64,000 bases of DNA, taken from contig BGKB01000208.1 of NCBI GenBank assembly GCA_003116975.1, forward strand, positions 4,045-68,044, in the 5' to 3' direction. Shown piece after piece: positions 1 to 14,600 of the stretch (within the stretch, counting starts at the first letter, position 1; each line of letters opens with the position of its first letter). The notes beneath the pieces were generated by a model that searched no databases, was not told the DNA's origin, and saw nothing but the letters and a program-made list of their open reading frames with translations. Position numbers and translations under genes: made by a program. Source of the DNA: Aurantiochytrium sp. KH105 (taxonomy: Eukaryota; Sar; Bigyra; Thraustochytrida; Thraustochytriidae).

Positions 1-3000
1 TGAACGTGACCGAGCCACCAGTCAGAGCTGAAGTCTCGCCAGCGGTCATCGCCACAGCTCCTCCAGCGCCGCTGTTGCCGCTGCCGACCGTCAACGTGAT
101 GTCGCCACCAGTTCCAGAAGTGGCACCACCAGTCGTAACCTTGAACTCGCCAGTATCGCCGTTGCCAGCACCGCCAGTGGCAATAGTCACAGCACCGGAC
201 TCACCGGTGCTGCCACCAGCACCAGTCACAAGCTCAATCTGGCCACTCGTGGTTGCGGTGCCGACGCCCGTGCTCAATGAAATATCGCCACCAGTTGCGC
301 CAGTGCCAACGCCAGACTTCAAGCTGATCGCACCACCTGCACCAGCAGTACTGCTCGAGCCTTGACCAGCAGTGATCTCGACAGCACCGCCAGCGACGCT
401 GTTGGCGCTCGAAAGACCAGCAGTGATCGTCACCTTGCCACCTGCAGTGGTGTCCCCATTGCCGACAAGGAGAGAGATATCGCCGCCCTTACCCGATGTA
501 GCAGCTCCGGTCGAGATGAATACCTCGCCAGAGTACCCAGCCGTAGTGCCGCCCGTAGTCATCGAGATCGCGCCGCTCGTTCCACTGGATCCAGCAGCTG
601 GTGTGACCAGACTGATATGACCACTGCTTGTGGAGGTACCCTGACCAGCCGTGAATGTGACCGAGCCACCAGTCAGAGCTGATGTCTCGCCAGCGGTCAT
701 CGCCACAGCTCCCCCAGCGCCGCTGTTGCCGCTGCCAACCGTCAACGTGATATCACCACCAGTTCCAGAAGTGGCACCACCAGTCGTAACCTTGAACTCA
801 CCGGTGTCGCCGTTGCCAGCACTGCCAGTGGCAATGGTCACGGCTCCGGACTCACCGTTAGTACCACCAGCACCAGTCACAAGCTCAATCTGGCCACTCG
901 TGGTCGCGGTGCCGACGCCCGTGCTCAATGAAATGTCACCGCCGGTTGCGCCAGTGCCAACACCAGACTTCAAGCTGATCGCACCACCGGCACCAGCAGT
1001 GTTGCTTGAGCCTTGACCAGCAGTGATCTCGACAGCACCACCAGCGACGCTGTTGGCACTCGAGAGACCGGCAGTGATCGCCACCTTGCCACCAGCAACG
1101 GTATCGCCATTGCCAACAAGAAGAGAGATATCACCGCCCTTACCCGATGTAGCAGCTCCGGTCGAGATGAATACTTCGCCAGAGTACCCAGCCGTAGTGT
1201 CGCCCGTAGTCATCGAGATGGCGCCGCTCGTTCCACTAGAGCCAGCAGCTGGTGTGATGAGACTGATGTGACCGCTGCTCGTCGTTGTGCCTTGGCCAGC
1301 CGTGAACGTGACCGAACCACCGGTCAGAGCTGATGTCTCGCCAGCGGTCATCGCCACAGCTCCTCCAGCGCCGCTGTTGCCGCTGCCAACAGTCAACGTG
1401 ATACTTCCTGCGGTGCCAGAAGTAGCACCACCGGTTGTCACCTTGAACTCCCCGGTGTCACCATTACCAGCAGATCCTGTAGATACGGTAATAGCACCTG
1501 ATGTGCCCGCTGAACCACCTGTAGCAGTGAGAATAGCAACATCACCACTGCTGGTGCTCGTGCCTCGACCTGATGCAAAGGTGACGGAGCCACCTGTTAA
1601 TGCGGAAGTTTGACCAGCAGCAAGCGAGATGAAACCACCCGATCCGCTGTCGCCACTACCGACACTCAACGTAATGTCCCCGCCCTTGCCCGACGTAGCA
1701 GCACCAGTTGTCACCTTGAACTCGCCGGTGTCGCCGTTGCCAGCACTGCCAGTTGCAATAGTCACAGCACCGGACTCACCCGTGCTGCCACCAGCTGCTG
1801 TTACAAGTTCAATATTGCCCGATGTTGCACTCGTACTTGCGCCAGTAACAAATCGAATCTTGCCACCCGTCTCGATGTTCGCAGCACCACCAGTTAGCAC
1901 AACTGCACCACCACGGCTGGCCGTAGTTCCAGTACCTGCGCCACCAGTGATCTCCACGGCTCCACCAGCAACTGTGTTTGCGCTCGAAAGACCAGCAGTG
2001 ATTGTAACCTTGCCGCCTGCAGCAGTATCGCCATTGCCGACAAGAAGAGAGATATCACCGCCCTTACCCGATGTGGCAGCTCCGGTCGAGATGAATACCT
2101 CGCCAGAGTACCCAGCCGTAGTGCCACCGGTTGTCATCGAAATTGCGCCGCTCGTTCCACTAGAGCCAGCAGCTGGTGTGATGAGACTGATATGACCACT
2201 GCTTGTGGAGGTACCCTGACCAGCCGTGAACGTGACCGAGCCACCAGTCAGAGCTGATGTCTCGCCAGCGGTCATCGCCACAGCTCCTCCAGCGCCGCTG
2301 TTGCCGCTGCCGACCGTCAACGTGATGTCGCCACCAGTTCCAGACGTTGCCGCACCAGTTGTCACCTTGAACTCGCCGGTGTCACCGTTGCCAGCACTGC
2401 CAGTGGCAATGGTCACAGCACCGGACTCACCGGTGCTGCCACCAGCACCAGTCACAAGCTCGATCTTGCCACTTGTGGTCGCGGTGCCGACGCCCGTGCT
2501 CAATGAAATATCGCCACCGGTTGCGCCAGTGCCAACGCCAGACTTTAAGCTGATCGCACCACCGGCACCAGCAGTGCTGCTTGAGCCTTGACCAGCAGTG
2601 ATCTCGACAGCACCGCCAGCGACGCTGTTGGCACTCGAGAGACCGGCAGTGATCGCCACCTTGCCACCAGCAACGGTATCGCCATTGCCGACAAGAAGAG
2701 AGATATCGCCGCCCTTACCCGATGTAGCAGCTCCGGTCGAGATGAATACCTCGCCAGAGTACCCAGCCGTAGTGCCGCCCGTAGTCATCGAGATCGCGCC
2801 GCTCGTTCCACTGGATCCAGCAGCTGGTGTGACCAGACTGATATGACCACTGCTCGAGGAGGTACCCCGACCAGCCGTGAACGTGACCGAACCACCGGTC
2901 AGAGCTGATGTCTCGCCAGCGGTCATCGCCACAGCTCCGCCAGCGCCGCTGTTGCCGCTGCCAACCGTCAACGTGATGTCGCCACCAGTTCCAGATATGG

Positions 3001-6000
3001 CACCACCGGTTGTCACCTTGAACTCGCCGGTGTCGCCGTTGCCAGCACTGCCAGTGGCAATGGTCACAGCACCAGACTCACCCGTGCTGCCACCAGCTGC
3101 TGTCACAAGTTCAATGTTGCCCGATGTGGCACTCGTACTTGCGCCAGTAACGAACCGAATCTTTCCACCAGTCTCGATGTTCGCAGCACCACCAGTTAGC
3201 ACAACTGCACCACCACGGCTGGCCGTAGTTCCAGTACCTGCGCCACCAGTGATCTCCACAGCTCCACCAGCAACGGTATTTGCACTCGAAAGACCAGCAG
3301 TGATTGTAACCTTGCCGCCTGCAGCAGTATCGCCGCTGCCGACAAGGAGAGAGATATCGCCGCCCTTACCCGATGTGGCAGCTCCGGTCGAGATGAATAC
3401 CTCGCCAGAGTACCCAGCCGTAGTGCCGCCCGTAGTCATAGAGATCGCGCCGCTCGTTCCACTAGAGCCAGCGTCAGGTGTGATGAGACTGATATGACCA
3501 CTGCTTGTGGAGGTACCCTGACCAGCCGTGAACGTGACCGAGCCACCAGTCAGAGCTGAAGTCTCGCCAGCAGTCATCGCCACAGCTCCTCCAGCGCCGC
3601 TGTTGCCGCTGCCGACCGTCAACGTGATGTCGCCACCAGTTCCAGAAGTGGCACCACCAGTCGTAACCTTGAACTCACCGGTATCGCCGTTGCCAGCACT
3701 GCCAGTGGCAATGGTCACGGCTCCGGACTCACCGTTAGTACCACCAGCACCAGTCACAAGCTCAATCTGGCCACTCGTGGTCGCGGTGCCGACGCCCGTG
3801 CTCAATGAAATGTCACCGCCGGTTGCGCCAGTGCCAACACCAGACTTCAAGCTGATCGCACCACCGGCACCAGCAGTACTGCTTGAGCCTTGACCAGCAG
3901 TGATCTCGACAGCACCACCAGCGACGCTATCGGCACTCGAGAGACCGGCAGTGATCGCCACCTTGCCACCAGCAACGGTATCGCCATTGCCGACAAGAAG
4001 AGAGATATCGCCTCCCTTACCCGATGTAGCAGCTCCGGTCGAGATGAATACCTCGCCAGAGTACCCAGCCGTGGTGTCGCCCGTAGTCATCGAGATCGCG
4101 CCGCTCGTTCCACTAGAGCCAGCAGCTGGTGTGATGAGACTGATGTGACCGCTGCTCGTCGTTGTGCCTTGGCCAGCCGTGAACGTCACCGAACCACCGG
4201 TCAGAGCCGATGTCTCGCCAGCGGTCATCGCCACAGCTCCACCAGCGCCGCTGTTGCCACTGCCGACCGTCAACGTGATATCGCCACCAGTTCCAGAAGT
4301 CGCAACACCAGTCGTAACCTTGAACTCGCCGGTGTCGCCGTTGCCAGCACTGCCAGTGGCAATAGTCACAGCACCGGACTCACCCGTGCTGCCACCAGCT
4401 GCTGTTACAAGTTCAATGTTGCCCGATGTTGCACTCGTACTTGCGCCGGTAACGAATCGAATCTTGCCACCCGTCTCGATATTCGCAGCACCACCAGTCA
4501 GCAAAACTGCACCACCACGGCTGGCCGTAGTTCCAGTACCTGCGCCACCAGTGATCTCCACGGCTCCACCAGCAACTGTGTTTGCGCTCGAAAGACCAGC
4601 AGTGATTGTAACCTTGCCGCCTGCAGCAGTATTACCATTGCCGACAAGAAGAGAGATATCACCGCCCTTACCCGATGTGGCAGCTCCGGTCGAGATGAAT
4701 ACCTCGCCAGAGTACCCAGCCGTAGTGCCACCGGTTGTCATCGAAATTGCGCCGCTCGTTCCACTAGAGCCAGCAGCTGGTGTGACGAGACTGATGTGAC
4801 CACTGCTTGTGGAGGTACCCTGACCAGCCGTGAACGTGACCGAGCCACCAGTCAGAGCTGATGTCTCGCCAGCAGTCATCGCCACAGCTCCACCAGCGCC
4901 GCTGTTGCCGCTGCCGACCGTCAACGTGATGTCGCCACCAGTTCCAGAAGTGGCACCACCAGTCGTAACCTTGAACTCACCGGTGTCACCGTTGCCAGCA
5001 CTGCCAGTGGCAATGGTCACAGCACCGGACTCACCCGTGCCGCCGCCAGCACCCGTAATAAGCTCAATCTGCCCACTTGTGGTTGCGGTGCCAACGCCCG
5101 TGCTCAATGAAATGTCACCACCGGTTGCGCCAGTGCCAACACCAGACTTCAAGCTGATCGCACCACCGGCACCAGCAGTGCTGCTCGAGCCTTGTCCAGC
5201 AGTGATCTCGACGGCACCGCCAGCAACGTTGTTTGCGCTCGAAAGACCAGCAGTGATCGCTACCTTGCCGCCCGCAGCGGTGTCGCTATCGCCAACAAGA
5301 AGAGAAATATCACCGCCCTTGCCAGACGTCGCATCTCCCGTCGAGACCATGATCTCTCCCGTGTAGCCATTGCCTGCAGACCCAGTCTCCACAGTGATCG
5401 AGCCACTCGTGCCTGTGCTTCCACCCGTTGCTGTGTCGAGACGCATGTGACCACTGTCGGCCGTCGTGCCTCGACCCGTGGTGAGGGTCACAGATCCGCC
5501 GGTATCCGCGGTCGTTTGGCCTGCCTTGATATCGACAAGCCCACCTGCACCACTGTCGCCGCTTCCAACGGAAAGCGTTACGTCACCGCCCTTGCCCGAC
5601 GTAGCAGCACCAGTCGTCACCTTGAACTCGCCGGTGTCACCGTTGCCAGCACTGCCAGTGGCAATGGTCACAGCACCGGACTCACCCGTGCCGCCGCCAG
5701 CACCCGTAATAAGCTCAATCTGCCCACTTGTGGTTGCGGTGCCAACGCCCGTGCTCAATGAAATGTCACCACCGGTTGCGCCAGTGCCAACACCAGACTT
5801 CAAGCTGATCGCACCACCGGCACCAGCAGTGCTGCTCGAGCCTTGTCCAGCAGTGATCTCGACGGCACCGCCAGCAACGTTGTTTGCGCTCGAAAGACCA
5901 GCATTGATCGCTACCTTGCCGCCCGCAGCGGTGTCGCTATCGCCAACAAGAAGAGAAATATCACCGCCCTTGCCGGACGTCGCATCTCCCGTCGAGACCA

Positions 6001-8640
6001 TGATCTCTCCCGTGTAGCCATTGCCTGCAGATCCAGTCTCCACAGTGATCGAGCCACTCGTGCCTGTGCTTCCACCCGTTGCTGTGTCGAGACGCATGTG
6101 ACCACTGTCGGCCGTCGTGCCTCGACCCGTGGTGAGGGTCACAGATCCGCCGGTGTCCGCGGTCGTTTGGCCTGCCTTGATGTCGACAAGCCCGCCTGCA
6201 CCACTGTCGCCGCTTCCAACGGAGAGCGTTACGTCACCGCCCTTGCCCGACGTAGCAGCACCAGTCGTCACCTTGAACTCGCCGGTGTCGCCGTTGCCAG
6301 CGCCGCCGGTCGCAATTGTCACAGCACCGGACTCACCCGTGCCGCCACCGGCTGCAGTCACAAGCTCAATGTTGCCACTCGTCGTGTCTGTGCTTGCTCC
6401 CGTCTCCAGCCGAATCTTACCACCAGTCAGCTTGTTCGCGGCGCCGCCAGTCAGAAGAATGGAGCCACCTTCACTTGCTGCAGCTCCAGTGCCTGCGCCA
6501 CCAGTGATCTCCACAGCTCCACCAGCAAACGTACTTGCGCTCGAAAGACCGGCAGTGATGGTGATCTTGCCACCGGCGGCGGTGTCACCGTCACCAACAA
6601 GAAGAGAAATATCACCGCCCTTGCCAGACGTCGCATCTCCAGTCGAGACCATGATCTCTCCCGTGTAGCCATTGCCTGCAGACCCAGTCTCCACAGTGAT
6701 CGAGCCACTCGTGCCTGTGCTTCCACCCGTTGCTGTGTCGAGACGCATGTGACCACTGTCGGCCGTCGTGCCTCGACCCGTGGTGAGGGTCACAGATCCG
6801 CCGGTGTCCGCGGTCGTTTGGCCTGCCTTGATGTCGACAAGCCCACCTGCACCACTGTCGCCGCTTCCAACGGAAAGCGTTACGTCACCGCCCTTGCCCG
6901 ACGTAGCAGCACCAGTCGTCACCTTGAACTCGCCGGTGTCGCCGTTGCCAGCACCGCCGGTCGCGATAGTAACAGCACCAGACTCACCCGTGCCGCCGCC
7001 ATCTGCAGTCACAAGCTCAATGTTGCCACTCGTCGTGTCTGTGCTTGCTCCCGTCTCCAGCCGAATCTTACCACCAGTCAGCACGTTCGCGGCACCGCCA
7101 GTCAGAAGAATGGAGCCACCTTCACTTGCTGCAGCTCCAGTGCCTGCGCCACCAGTGATCTCCACAGCTCCACCAGCAAACGTACTTGCGCTCGAAAGAC
7201 CGGCAGTGATGGTGATCTTGCCACCGGCGGCGGTGTCACCGTCACCAACAAGAAGAGAAATATCACCGCCCTTGCCAGACGTCGCATCTCCCGTCGAAAC
7301 CATGATCTCTCCCGTGTAACCATTGCCTGCAGACCCAGTCTCCACAGTGATCGAGCCACTCGTGCCTGTGCTTCCGGCAACGGCGGTTTCAAGACGCATA
7401 TGCCCACTGCTTGCTGTAGAACCGTAACCCGTCGTAAGACCCACTGAGCCGCCTGTAAGTGCACTCGTCTCGCCTGCCGTGATGTCAACGAGGCCGCCTG
7501 CCCCGCTATCACCGCTGCCGACAATGAGTGAAATGTCACCACCTTTGCCAGATGTGGCAGCACCAGTCGTCACTTTGACTTCGCCAGTGTCACCATCGCC
7601 GGCGTCACCAGTTGTCACGGTTACGGCGCCAGAATAACCAGTCGTACCACCATCAGCAGTAATCAGCTCGATGTTGCCACTCGTGGTGTCTGTGCTTGCA
7701 CCTGATGTCAAGGAAATCGTGCCGCCGGTTTCGTCCGTTGCAGCACCACCAACAATCGTCACTGCTCCTCCGCGGCTACCCGTTGCACTCGAGCCCTCGC
7801 CGCCTGTAATTTCCACTGCTCCACCGGCCACCGAATCAGCACTGGAAAGGCCAGCAGTGATCGTGATCTTGCCACCAGCAGCAGAGTCTCCATCGCCAAC
7901 GAGAAGGGAAATATCACCACCCTTGCCGCTCGTTGCAGCACCCGTCGAGAGCTTCACCTCGCCGGTATCACCGTTGCCAGCGCTGCCCGAGAAAACCTCA
8001 ATTGCCCCACTAATACCAGTGCTGCCTGCAACTGCAGTTTGAAGACGCATGTTGCCGCTGCTCGTCGTGGAACCATACCCGGTGGTCATTGTCACCGAAC
8101 CACCTGTAAGCGCGCTTGTCTCTCCGGCGGACACAGCCACAAGGCCACCCGCACCTGAGTCTCCGCTACCAACAGTCAGTGAAATATCGCCACCCGTGCC
8201 CGATGTCGCAGCGCCAGTTGTAACCTGGAATTCACCAGTGTTGCCGTTTCCAGCTGACCCAGTTGTAATTGAGATGGCACCCGAGGTACCTGCGACACCA
8301 CCACTGGCCGTTGCAAGCTCAATGTCGCCGCTGCTTGTGGCTGTGCCCACACCAGAGGTAAGAGTGACCTTGCCACCGGTTGCAGGGCTCGACAAACCAG
8401 CTACAAGAATTACATCTCCACCCTGTCCAGTATTACCATCCCCGACAAGAAGCGAGATATCCCCTCCTTTGCCGCCTGCCGCAGCGCCTGTCGAGAGCAG
8501 AATTTCGCCGGAAGATCCCGCGGTTGCACTGCCCGTTCGAACTTCTGCGGCACCTGATACTCCACTCGTACCTGCATCAGCTGTTGCGAACAGAAGCGCG
8601 CCACTACTTGTCGCCGTTCCTGCGCCAGTAGTAAGCATGA
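1..8640 (-). repeat. Near-identical 651-bp (217-residue) coding super-repeats in the giant gene
   Basis: A recurring ACC/ACG-Thr landmark (antisense of GGSVT) occurs at 9, 660, 1311, 1584, 2235, 2886, 3537, 4188, 4839, 5490, 6141, 6792, 7443 and 8094. All intervals are 651 bp except 1311 to 1584, which is 273 bp, an in-frame partial unit of 91 codons. Each 217-residue unit holds about 14 subunits of 14-18 residues such as GGDITLTVGSGNSGA and SGEVFISTGAATSGK. Two sequence types alternate between 2235 and 4839, giving a local 1302-bp period. Copies are highly similar here; the same order of subunits is still recognisable but diverged toward the N-terminus. Growth by unequal crossing-over is the likely cause. 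Confidence 0.9.
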
Positions 8641-11600
8641 TGTCGCCACCGGTTACATCGCGGGAATCACCAGCGTCCAAGGTGATCGCCCCGCCTTGAG
8701 TGTCGCCCGTGCCAACCAAGAGACTGATAGCCCCGCCATTCGACGAAAGCGCTGTTCCAGTCGAGAGACGAATCTCACCAGAAGCACCGTATGTTGTGGT
8801 TCCAGTTGAAACCAGCACAGGACCGCTCACTCCGGTGAGGCCCGAATTCAGCGTCTTCAACGTGATGGCGCCGCTTGAGGTCGCAGAACCATAGCCAGAG
8901 TACAAGGAGATGGACCCACCTGTTTCGTGCGTGGTGTTGCCAGCGCGGACCTTAACGTCACCTCCTTCATTCAGGGTTCCTTTGCCAACGACCAGGCTGA
9001 TGTCACCGCCCTTGCCACCAAGCGAAGATCGACCAGTCTCCAATTGAATCTCTCCACTCGAGCCGAGGGTCGCAATTCCTGTGCTGAGACTCATGGCACC
9101 ACTCACGCCACTATTTCCAGCGTTGCTCGTAGCAATGTAAATGCTGCCGCTTGAGAACTCTGCCGACTTGCCAGAAACCATGCTAATACCACCTCCGGTG
9201 AGACCAAGCACCCCTCGGGTGGGCCCAGCTGACAGAGTGATGTCGCCGCCAGCGCCAGAGTCCCCGGATCCAACAGTTAAGGAAATGTTGCCGGCGCGAC
9301 CGGTCGAGGCACGACCAGTCGTCAGCTGCACCTCACCTGTGCTTCCAGCACTGGCGTCGCCCGAACGGACCGCAACCATGCCAGTGGCGCCGAGTAAACC
9401 AGCCCGGGCAGTCTCAATGACAATTTTACCGCTAGACGTGGCAGTACCATTTCCCGATTGTAGGTAGATATCACCGCCAGTTAGCTCGTCACTCGTACCG
9501 GCAGTAATGTTCACATGACCACCCTTAATGCCTGTCGAAGCGCCCACGAAAATCTGCACATTGCCTGCAGCACCCTTGGACGAGGTGCCCGTGACGAAGC
9601 TTAAACTTCCAGTTCGACCTGCGGTGGAGTTTCCTGTCCAAACGGCGATATCTCCGCTTTGCCCCTTGACCCCGGCATTTGGCGTGTAGAGATTGATCTT
9701 TCCGCTCGAAGTGGCCTCGCCCGAACCAGAGCGAATGACAATGCCACCGCCAGTAGCCTTGGTGCTGTTTCCGGCTGCCACGAACACGCTGCCTCCTGCA
9801 CCAGAGCCGGAAAGCCCAACTTGCACATGAAAGCGGCCTGCTCGCCCAGCTGGAGCAGACCCGGTCGTAATGTTGATGAGTCCAGTGTTTGCCTTGATAC
9901 TGTTCCCAGTAAAGAGTTGAAGCTCTCCGCTCACGCCAGAGGTCCCTGCCTCACGAGATGCAATTGTCACATTCCCGCTCGAAGAGCTGGTGCCTGAACC
10001 AGAATAAATCTGTACGTTGCCGCCAGCGCGCGAGTTACTCGTACCGGCCACCATTGTGATGTTTCCACCACGCGAATCTGTGGAGTTGCCAACATAAAAC
10101 TCAATGTTACCGGCACTTCCGCTCAGGGCCTTGCCCGTAGAAAAGTGGACTGTTCCACTCGAGCCTTGGGAGGAAGTTCCGGTGCGCAAGAGAATCTGGC
10201 CACTGACGCCAGATCTACCAGCATCACCCGTTGCAAAGAACAAATCTCCACTCGACGTTGCAAGTCCTCGGCCTGTATTGAAGCTCACCTGGCCACCGCG
10301 ATGGGTCGTGCTCGAACCTCCAGTGAATGACACATTGCCACCACGATCAAACTTGCCAAGACCAGGGGAGAACCACATGTTTCCAGAGGCCCCATTGGCA
10401 CTGTCACCCGTCTCGAATGAGATACTACCACTCGCACCGACAGCAGCAGCACCAGTGTAGAACTGAATACTTCCGCTCCGACCAAGAGGACCCGAATCCT
10501 CGGAATGAATGAGAACGGACCCGCTTGTGGTCTTCTGTCCAAAGCCCGCGGCGATCGACACAGAACCCCCCGTTTCGCTTTCGCTGCTACCTGCCTGGAT
10601 GACCACATCGCCTCCAACTCCAGAAGCAGAGTCGCCTACCAGCACAGAAACACCACCGGCGTGGCCGTCTGCAGAGTCACCAGTGGCAAAAAGTAGATCT
10701 CCCGTATCGCCAGCTTCAGCTGACCCAGATGTAAAATGAACCTTTCCACTGGAGCCACTGGACAAAGCGTCAGCGGTGTGCACGATTACATCTCCGCTGT
10801 CACCTGATTCGCTTCCACCCGACAAAAGTTTCATATTTCCGCCGGCCCCCTTTGTCGCGTTACCGCCATAGAACTCCACAGGACCACCGCTGTATCCACT
10901 TCCACCCCAGAACGAAAGATTTCCTCCCGTTGCAAAGTTACCACTCGTGGACCCAGCCTGAAAGACGATTGCAGCTCCATCGTCACTCATTGACTCGCCT
11001 GCTGTGACAAGCACGTGTCCTCCGCGCCCACCAAGGCCGGCACCGGTGCTCATGACAAGATTGCCACCATTAGTCGCACCCTCGCCGGTCTCAAGGGTAA
11101 TGTTACCTCCTGAATAGAGACCAGATACCCCTGCGGCGATCATGACGGCCGCACCGCGGCCCGCAGGCGACTCGCCCGCAGCGACGCGCACACTTCCAGC
11201 ACTGCCGCTCTTGGCCGTGCCCGTTTGCAACGAGATTTCGCCGGATGCACCGGTCGCACCCGATCCGGTTGCGAGTCTAATTCGGCCTGATGTGCTGGAA
11301 GCCGCCGTCTCCACAGAAAACTCCCCACTGGCAGCGCGAGAGCTCGCGCCCGTCGAAACGCGCACAGACCCGCCGCTCAAGCTACTTCCGGATCCACCAA
11401 CCAGCGTGATATTTCCGCCCCCGGCATTGCCATCACCAGAGGCAAGGCGAATCGCGCCACCGTCGCTATCCGCAAGCGAAGTGTCGGAACTCGCTCCAGC
11501 TTGAAGGGAGATTCCGCCACCCGAGCCCTTTGTGGAGTTGCCTGCGGTTGCAACAATCTCGCCGCCGCGACTGCTCTGGCCATTTCCAGAAACGAGAGCA

Positions 11601-14600
11601 ATCCGACCTGCCTGTGCCCCAATTCCGAGACCCGTCTCCAGCAATATGTCACCAGACACGGCGCCCGAGCGCTCAGCGTCTGGGGTGGAAATTTCGACGT
11701 CGCCTGAATCAGAAGTCTCGCTGGCGCCGGATCGAAGCGCCACAGCCCCGCCGACAGCTGACTCGGAAGCACCGGCACTGATTACAATCGCGCCGCCTTC
11801 TGCGGTCGCACTGTCACCGCCATGCACGAGAACCTGGCCACCACGCCGGGTTGCAGAACCTGCTGCAAGTGTTACATTGCCACCATCGTAAATGGACCCC
11901 GCCGATGCGCCCACGGCAATACGAATGTTGCCACCCCTGCCTGCCGAGGTTGCTCCTGAGGCAATTTGAACAGAGCCGCTCGACGGGCCACTTCCAGAGC
12001 TGAGGGTCAGGTTCCCGCTGGTTGTCGCAGTCGACGACCCCGTCGCGACTTCTACGCTTCCGCCCGCTCGATCAGCCGATGAACCAGCAGCGATGCGGAC
12101 ATGGCCTCCGGACCCAGATCCTTGCGATTGGCCGCCCTCGAGAGTCAGGTTTCCAGCTGTTCCGCTTGCTACGACGCCCGTGGCAATGCGAACGGGTCCA
12201 CTTGCTACGCCGGCCGCGTTTGCGTCCGCAGAACTGATCAGGACCTCTCCTGACTGCAGCGTAGAGGACGATCCGCTTTGAACACGAATCGACCCGCCTG
12301 AGGAAGCTCCCGAGCCACCTTGCACCAGGATGTCTCCACCCGAGCCACCGGAGCCACCGGTACCGCTCGTTAAAACTAGATTTCCTCCCGATCCTTTGCC
12401 CGAAGCGGCTCCAGCACGGACGTCAACCATACCGCCGTCGGCGTCACCGCCGAGTGAGTTACCAACTTGCACAGAGATGTCCCCGGCGGAATCCGACGAC
12501 GCGTTGCCCGTTTGAACGAGAAACGCACCTGAACGCTCCGTGCTCGAGTCGCCCGTCTGCAGTACGACAGCGCCGGAAGCAGCGCTAACTGCGGCAGGGG
12601 TCTCGAGCAGAAGGCCCCCGCTCTCGCCGCCAACGCTCGAACCAGAGGCGAGATGGAGGGCCCCACCCTGCGCCGAGCCACCAGTGGCGTTGCCGCCTCG
12701 CAAGACGGCGTTGCCACCCATTCCGCTTGTACTCGCGCCGGCGTGCATGGTCAGCGAGCCACCTTGGCCCCGCGATGTTGATTTGCCGCCAGCCAGGAGA
12801 AGCGCACCCGCCGCGCTGCCCTCGCCCACGGCAATGGCGATACCACCAGATGAGGTTGTGGCGTTACCACTTGCAATGCGAATGGATCCAGAGACGGCTG
12901 ATTTGGGAGTTGAAACGAGCACTGCGCCTGACGCCGCCGTGCCACCTCCAGAAGTAATCGTAACCGTACCACCTGCCGAAGACCCTGCACCCTGCGCAGA
13001 ACCCGCCGCGATGTCGACGCTACCACCGCTGGATGCCGCGGACGAGCCGGCTTGAATGAGAATGCGTCCCCCCACGCGACTTCCGCCGCTAAAGCCACTT
13101 TGCAGGGTAAGATTGCCGCCCTGGCCGGTGGCTGCATCTCCGACCATGACGTCCACATTTCCTGTTTTTGAGGGTGCCATACCGGAGCCCAATTGTACAG
13201 CCCCAGATTCCTGGCTCGAAGCACCACTCGTTAGCGTGATGCCACCGGAAAGCGAGGCAGCGTTTGCGGTGCTCATCACAAGCTCGCCGCTCTCACTAGC
13301 TCCGGCTCCCGACGTCAAACGAATGCTTCCGCCCTCTGCCGAAGAGCTCGCACCAGCCGACACTTGAACGTCTGCACCAGCTTGCTGCTGAGAGGCACCT
13401 GCCTCAACTGTGATGGAACCAGCTGACGCTGAAGCGTCGCCAGTGGCAATGCGAACGGAGCCACTCGCGCCAGCCGCGGCAACTCCGGAACGCAAAGAGA
13501 CACCACCACTAGAGGCTGTGCCATTGGCGCTTCCAAAGCTCGCGCTTCCGGACATGACAGCACCATCACCGGAGAGAACGGCCACTTGACCTCCAGTGCC
13601 TCTCGTTGAACTGCCTGCAGAAACACTAACATGTCCACCGCAGGCCGCTGAGAGCGCATGTCCACCGCCAATGAGGACGTCCCCACCAATGCCTGCGCGT
13701 GTCGCATTGCCGGCATTCACACGGACTTGAGCCCCGTTGGCAGATGCGCTCGACCCAGCAACAACATCAATGTTTCCGGCTGCTCCGGCACTTGCCGTAC
13801 CCGTGGCAAGGGTCAGCTTGCCTGTGCTCCCAGCGCTCGCGGCGCCAGTCTTCAGTGTGGCAGATCCGGACCCAGCGCTGACTGCATCGGCGGTAAAGAG
13901 AGAGAGGGAACCTGATGCACCGTTTGACGCCGCGCCAGTCCCCAGAGTTGCGTTGCCTCCTTGTGTAGCACCCACGCCTCCAAGAATGACGGCACTTCCA
14001 CCCATTCCACCGGTTGACGTACCAGCATTTACCCGCACCGAGCCAGCTGTTGCGGTCGTCGATGTTCGACCGGCATTAATCGTGACATCTCCTCCCGTCT
14101 CACGAGTTGAATTTCCAACAAGCAAAGAAATGGCGCCACCTTGGAGACCCGATCCGGACGCGAGCGTCACACTCCCAGACACCCCGGATGGTGACGCACC
14201 CGATTGAAAAGTTACGGCCCCCGATGCTTCGCTTGCCGCCGAGGCGCTCTCGAGCGTCACCTGACCCGATCCTGAAGGTCCCGAGCCGCTCGACACGAGC
14301 ACCTTGCCGCCCATGTTTTCGCTACTGGAGCCTGCACGGAGAGCAACGGCGCCTCCAACGCCGGTCGACGAAAGCCCTGCGGTCAAGTTGAGGGCCCCAC
14401 CCGTCGCGCGCGAAGCCGTGACTGCCCCCGCATTGATGAGAACGTGCGCCCCGGTGTCGGCAGAAAGCGAAGATCCGGCCTGTACTCGAATATTGCCCGC
14501 GGCATCGCCGGCTTGCCCCGTCTGGATGGTAATGTCTCCAGAGGCTGCGCCGGCAGAGCCGGAAAACAGGCTCAAAGGCCCGCTCGAGCCATCTGCTGCA

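Noticed and set aside
1-8640. CRISPR-like or satellite interpretation of the regular repeats
   Set aside because: The period is an exact multiple of three, the frame is open throughout and divergence preserves the protein pattern, so it is coding repeat.
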